A stretch of DNA of 7,804 nt from a bacterium (GTDB lineage Archaea > Thermoproteota > Nitrososphaeria > Nitrososphaerales > CADDZS01): NCBI GenBank assembly GCA_027310845.1, contig DAIDAB010000001.1, forward strand, positions 1 to 7,804, given 5' to 3'. Numbering within the stretch: the stretch's first letter is position 1; each line of letters starts with the position of its first letter. Under the pieces are notes generated by a model. That model was given only the letters and a program-made list of their open reading frames with translations, searched no databases and was not told the DNA's origin. Of this stretch, positions 4,901 to 7,804 are shown piece by piece. The position numbers and the translations under genes are program-made.

Positions 4901-5965
4901 TTAATTAGACTTTTCGGCAAGACCCGAAAGGAGCACCTCCCAGTTTCCCTTTTCTTTGTCCTCACGAATCTCGTGTTCACATCCTGTAAGTTTCCGGGAT
5001 ACATCGAGATTGGTTCTGAGATGCTGTGTTACCCTTGACGTCGAGAAATGGCTCTTTCCAGGGATACAACTTAGGAAGGTCACGATCATGTCCGCGAGAT
5101 GGGCATCTACGTTAGGTCTCGTCCTTAATTCGGAGAGATAGGCTTGAGCCGCGTCAGAACCCACTTGTTCAGATCGTTTTCCGCGCTCACCCAGAACATC
5201 TGATCCAATGTAACTAGATTCAGACTGCGAGCAAACGAGGACCGAAGTTCCTGGAGAAAGCGCTTCACCTTTGAAATCTAGCTCGCCACGAATATTGGTT
5301 ATTCCTGAGGCATGCAGAATTTCCTCTGCGGATGACAGCTGTCTACTACTGATATGTTCCGGTAGATTCCTCGAAACACTGATCACAGAAACTTGGGCTT
5401 CGACTCGTGTTTCGGGAAAAAAAAGCGGTCGAACCGAAGACTTTGAACCCATAACCTTGAGCAGCACTCTGCCGCCCCCTCTCGGATAATATCCACGCTG
5501 TTTGAGCTGAATTGATAGGTTCCCGCCCATCTCGCGATAAGCAGGAATAGCGACTCGGTCGATGTAGTCCACAGTCGGACTTGCAGACACCTCGGTACCT
5601 CCGATGATTTCCGCCTCAAGATCAATCTCTCGGAGCATCGCAATGGGAATGAGTGTTTGGGCGATGAGAGAAATGCTTCCAGCAGTGCCAGTATCGATTC
5701 GCTTTGACACTTTCTTAGAAATCGCTCCGGGGATGAGTTCTATCTCAGTGGAACCAATTTTCCCTCCTTTGAGAACGGCATTTGAGATCTCGGCTGACGC
5801 CGAGATTGCATTGAGATGCTGCGGTCGAAGGCCTGGTTCCCTTCTCCCAGCGCGTATGTTGTATATTCTTACGTTCTTGCCGAGTATACAGGCAAGGGAA
5901 ACAGCGGTTCGCAGAATCTGTCCACCTCCTTCGCCAAGAGACCCATCGATCTCGATTAGTTCCAT
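4901..5965 (-). CDS. rtcA: RNA 3'-terminal phosphate cyclase
   Basis: RtcA converts a 3'-phosphate at an RNA end to a 2',3'-cyclic phosphate using ATP, through a covalent enzyme-AMP intermediate. At 354 residues it has the usual length. It opens with IDGSLGEGGGQILRTAVSLA (residues 6-25), followed by IRAGRREPGLRPQHL (37-51), YYPRGGGRV (159-167) and VDAHLADMIVTFLS (286-299). H289 matches the adenylated catalytic His, so this is the enzyme rather than the inactive Rcl1 type. The ATG at 5965 fits the conserved start. It is divergent from nadM and precedes psmB by 26 nt. Its product is a substrate type of the RtcB ligase that joins tRNA halves in archaea, a link of interest beside an intron-containing tRNA, though RtcA is not known to be needed for that splicing. 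Confidence 0.95.
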   Translation of the reverse strand: MELIEIDGSLGEGGGQILRTAVSLACILGKNVRIYNIRAGRREPGLRPQHLNAISASAEISNAVLKGGKIGSTEIELIPGAISKKVSKRIDTGTAGSISLIAQTLIPIAMLREIDLEAEIIGGTEVSASPTVDYIDRVAIPAYREMGGNLSIQLKQRGYYPRGGGRVLLKVMGSKSSVRPLFFPETRVEAQVSVISVSRNLPEHISSRQLSSAEEILHASGITNIRGELDFKGEALSPGTSVLVCSQSESSYIGSDVLGERGKRSEQVGSDAAQAYLSELRTRPNVDAHLADMIVTFLSCIPGKSHFSTSRVTQHLRTNLDVSRKLTGCEHEIREDKEKGNWEVLLSGLAEKSN

Positions 5966-6004
5966 CGTGACTATCCCAGAGAATCAGGGAACCGCGCGCT
6001 CATG

Positions 6005-6014
6005 TTTTTAATAT
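6005..6014. promoter_or_regulatory. Shared TATA-like element between rtcA and nadM
   Basis: TTTTTAATAT lies in the 103-nt gap between the divergent starts. On the minus strand it reads as a TATA box placing the rtcA start near 5983 (leader about 18 nt); on the plus strand it would start nadM transcription near 6035 (leader about 35 nt). One element may serve both, or two overlapping boxes may exist. Confidence 0.42.
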
Positions 6015-6068
6015 AGCGTCGGCACGTGAGGAAACCATCCGAATAAGAAAGTAGATGAATTGCAGGTA

Positions 6069-6578
6069 ATGATGCCAGTAGGTCTCTTTATCGGGCGTTT
6101 TCAACCATTTCACTATGGACATCTCTCCAGCGTGAAGTTCGCAATGGAGCGTGTGAAACAGCTCTACATCCTTGTGGGAAGCTCACAAAAAAGCCACGAG
6201 TCTAAGAATCCGTTTACCGCTGGTGAGAGGATTTTGATGATCCGAGACGCCCTAATCGACGAAAAGATAGATCCGTCGAGATTTTTGATCATTCCGGTTC
6301 CAGACGCAATTGGACATTCGGTGTGGACCGCGCTCATTGACCAAGTGGTTCCGAGTTACGATGTTGTGTTTTCAAACGACCGGCTGACTATCCAACTTTT
6401 TAATGAGAGAGACGTAGACGTGATCGAGCCACCCCTTCATGATCGCATGAAGTATTCCGCGACGGAAGTAAGGCGCAGAATCAGTATGCACGAAGACTGG
6501 AAGCCATTGGTTCCGCCGGCTGTCAAAAACATAATCGCTCCAATCATAGAAAAGGGGCGATTCAACGGTCTTGATTGA
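6069..6578 (+). CDS. nadM: Nicotinamide-nucleotide adenylyltransferase, archaeal NadM type
   Basis: NadM joins NMN and ATP to give NAD and pyrophosphate in the cytoplasm. Counted from the ATG at 6069 it has 169 residues, normal for the archaeal family. The nucleotidyltransferase signature GRFQPFHYGH lies at residues 9-18, with HYGH as the catalytic HxGH, and the second motif YSATEVRRRI is at 129-138 (the ISTxxR-type ATP site). SSQKSHESKNPFTAGER is also characteristic. Two adjacent ATGs (6069 and 6072) are possible; AGGT at 6064-6067 favours 6072 slightly, and a TTG at 6060 is less likely. A five-codon reading frame (ATG 6055 to TAA 6069) ends on the first ATG. The gene begins the plus-strand run that continues with a DUF6659-like gene 39 nt downstream. 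Confidence 0.93.
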   Translation: MMPVGLFIGRFQPFHYGHLSSVKFAMERVKQLYILVGSSQKSHESKNPFTAGERILMIRDALIDEKIDPSRFLIIPVPDAIGHSVWTALIDQVVPSYDVVFSNDRLTIQLFNERDVDVIEPPLHDRMKYSATEVRRRISMHEDWKPLVPPAVKNIIAPIIEKGRFNGLD

Positions 6579-6617
6579 CAAAAGGTTATCTCTTAGCACA
6601 TACATCCACACAATCGG

Positions 6618-6986
6618 TTGAAACTCGCCGAGTGCTTCGCACTTCGGGACATTGTCTTCAAGCTAGATGTTCGAGTTCGCTACTTCGGATTCCTGGATAA
6701 TCGCCAGGGAATGATAGTGAGCGATCTTCGCAAAGACTACAGGGGCCATCCAGCAGAAAACCAGCTGATCAGGGACCTCACTTTCTTCAAAGGAGCAATG
6801 GCCTCATGGGCACTTTATTTTGGAAGCGTTCAATACTCATTGGTTAGTCATGATTCTTTCAAGATCATAATGATCCCAGTGGAATCGGGTCTTGCGATAA
6901 TTACAGCAGAACCAACTCTTCCACTTGAGTACGTCGAACGCATATCTAACGAGATTCGAGCAAGACTAGCATTGGGCAAAGTTTAG
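6618..6986 (+). CDS. DUF6659-like small protein, function unknown
   Basis: This encodes 122 residues resembling the thaumarchaeal DUF6659 proteins, which are abundant and uncharacterised. Shared features are an opening helix, then LDVRVRYFGFLDNRQGMIVS (16-35), a charged middle helix, then the FGSVQYSLVSHDSFKIIMIP stretch (68-87) and the final strand LAIITAEPTLP (92-102) followed by a helix. The alternating strands and helices would fit a Roadblock/LC7- or profilin-like fold, but that is inference. There are no Cys pairs, transmembrane segments or catalytic motifs. The only plausible start is TTG 6618; no ATG or GTG is in frame upstream after the nadM stop, and no good Shine-Dalgarno is seen. 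The gene sits 39 nt after nadM and 45 nt before the aminotransferase, so co-transcription is likely. Recognition of the family is from memory of its pattern. Confidence 0.6.
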   Translation: MKLAECFALRDIVFKLDVRVRYFGFLDNRQGMIVSDLRKDYRGHPAENQLIRDLTFFKGAMASWALYFGSVQYSLVSHDSFKIIMIPVESGLAIITAEPTLPLEYVERISNEIRARLALGKV

Positions 6987-7031
6987 AAACTCGCAATCAG
7001 AGCGAAATCTCATCCCTCGTGGTTTTGCTGT

Positions 7032-7804
7032 TTGAAGAAGCTCGTGATGGTTCCCGGTCCTACAAATGTTCCAGATCGTGTAATGAATGCGATGCTTGAA
7101 TCTATAATCAATCACAGAAGCGAAGAATTCACTAGGCTTTACAAGAGTATTCAATCTGGTTGCCAGTATACTTTTCAGACCAAGAATGAAATCGTAGTTC
7201 TCTCGGCCTCGGGCACAGGAGGTGTGGACGCAGCAGTAGGCTCAGTTCTCGCACCTGGAGATTCGGTGGTTATTCCTGCGTTCGGCGAGTTCTCCACTAG
7301 GTTAGGAGATTCAGCACGTTACGTGGGTGCCAATGTGCTCTCTCCTGAGGCACCGCTTGGGGCAGCTCCTGCCCTTGATGTTGTAGAAGATGCAATGAAG
7401 AGCGCAAGTAAGCCGAAAGCATTGTGCGTCGTCTACAACGAGACATCGACTGGCGTGACGTGGAGAAGACTCAAGGAACTTAAGGAAATTGCTTCGAAAT
7501 ATGGCGCACTTTTCATGGTTGACGCCATCAGTGTCCTAGGAGGAGACGAACTTCCAGTAGACAAATTGGGCGTTGATATTTGCATCGCTGGCACCCAGAA
7601 ATGCCTTGCCGCGCCTCCGGGCGGAGTGGTACTCTCTTTCAGCGAAGAGGCGAAGAAAGTTATTAATGGGATAAAGCCACGTACTCAGTCTTTAGATATA
7701 CCACGATACTTCAAATTCGCGGAGCACGGAGAGACCCCATTCACCCCGTCGCTTCCGATCTTCTTTGCGCTAGACGAGGCGCTGAAGATGATAAGGGAAG
7801 AGGG
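7032..7804 (+). CDS. Class V aminotransferase (alanine/serine-glyoxylate type), 3' end missing
   Basis: This is the first 257 residues of a pyridoxal-phosphate enzyme of class V, closest in motif to alanine- or serine-glyoxylate aminotransferases, which move an amino group to glyoxylate. The N-terminus VPGPTNVPDRVMNAM and NHRSEEF is typical. Further hallmarks are SASGTGGVDAAVGSVLAPGD, YNETSTGVTW, the cofactor-binding Asp164 in MVDAISVLGG, and the Schiff-base Lys190 in AGTQKCLAAPPG. The C-terminal domain runs past the right edge. The start is uncertain: TTG 7032 gives MKKLVMVPGPTN, matching the family's few residues before PGPTN; GTG 7044 and ATG 7047 are alternatives. No promoter is seen in the 45-nt gap, suggesting co-transcription with the two genes upstream. 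Substrate preference cannot be settled from this part. Confidence 0.88.
   Translation, partial: MKKLVMVPGPTNVPDRVMNAMLESIINHRSEEFTRLYKSIQSGCQYTFQTKNEIVVLSASGTGGVDAAVGSVLAPGDSVVIPAFGEFSTRLGDSARYVGANVLSPEAPLGAAPALDVVEDAMKSASKPKALCVVYNETSTGVTWRRLKELKEIASKYGALFMVDAISVLGGDELPVDKLGVDICIAGTQKCLAAPPGGVVLSFSEEAKKVINGIKPRTQSLDIPRYFKFAEHGETPFTPSLPIFFALDEALKMIREE

Noticed and set aside
5604..6011. A 135-codon plus-strand frame opposite the rtcA start and promoter
   Set aside because: It is antisense to conserved rtcA motifs, crosses the divergent promoter, and shows no recognisable domain.
1..7804. CRISPR array, insertion sequence, prophage or defence genes
   Set aside because: No regularly spaced repeats, transposase or integrase motifs, or toxin/nuclease genes are visible; all genes are housekeeping types. 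The tRNA is not flanked by an integrase gene or a visible repeated tRNA end.

Overview
This window looks like chromosome of an archaeon of the TACK group, most likely in or near the Thaumarchaeota (Nitrososphaeria). Support comes from archaeal-type aspartyl-tRNA synthetase, ribosomal protein eL40, a proteasome beta subunit of the non-catalytic Crenarchaeota-like type, archaeal NMN adenylyltransferase, a small protein resembling the thaumarchaeal DUF6659 family, TATA-type promoters, and a tRNA gene with a bulge-helix-bulge intron. Nothing suggests phage, plasmid, insertion sequence or CRISPR. The content is a housekeeping neighbourhood.

Layout: positions 1-2842 are all minus strand. Read leftward from 2842, they are sucC, sucD (succinyl-CoA synthetase beta and alpha, a tight operon), a Zn-finger/KH NusA-like protein, and the first 40 codons of aspS, cut by the left edge. 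sucC diverges from a plus-strand eL40 gene of only 55 codons (2976-3143), followed by tRNA-Val(CAC) with a 22-nt intron in its T-loop (3202-3298). From 3321 to 5965 the genes are again on the minus strand. Read leftward they are rtcA and psmB (26 nt apart), an A-type iron-sulfur carrier, and a methylmalonyl-CoA-epimerase-like gene broken by several frame changes. rtcA diverges from a plus-strand run of nadM, the DUF6659-like gene and a class V aminotransferase that runs off the right edge.

Functionally the genes cover central carbon metabolism (SucCD), Fe-S assembly, proteolysis, NAD synthesis, amino-group transfer and RNA/translation functions (AspRS, eL40, tRNA-Val, RtcA, the KH protein). 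Start codons are unusually varied: TTG for aspS, GTG for the KH protein, apparently CTG for sucD, and TTG for the DUF6659-like gene.

The points most worth a second look are the textbook bulge-helix-bulge intron at tRNA position 59/60; the inferred CTG start of sucD behind a strong Shine-Dalgarno; the frame-broken epimerase in which the same octamer TATCCAAG sits at two of the three frame changes; the proteasome subunit with Ala in place of catalytic Thr1; and short palindromes at several TATA regions. I found no clearly new multi-gene system.
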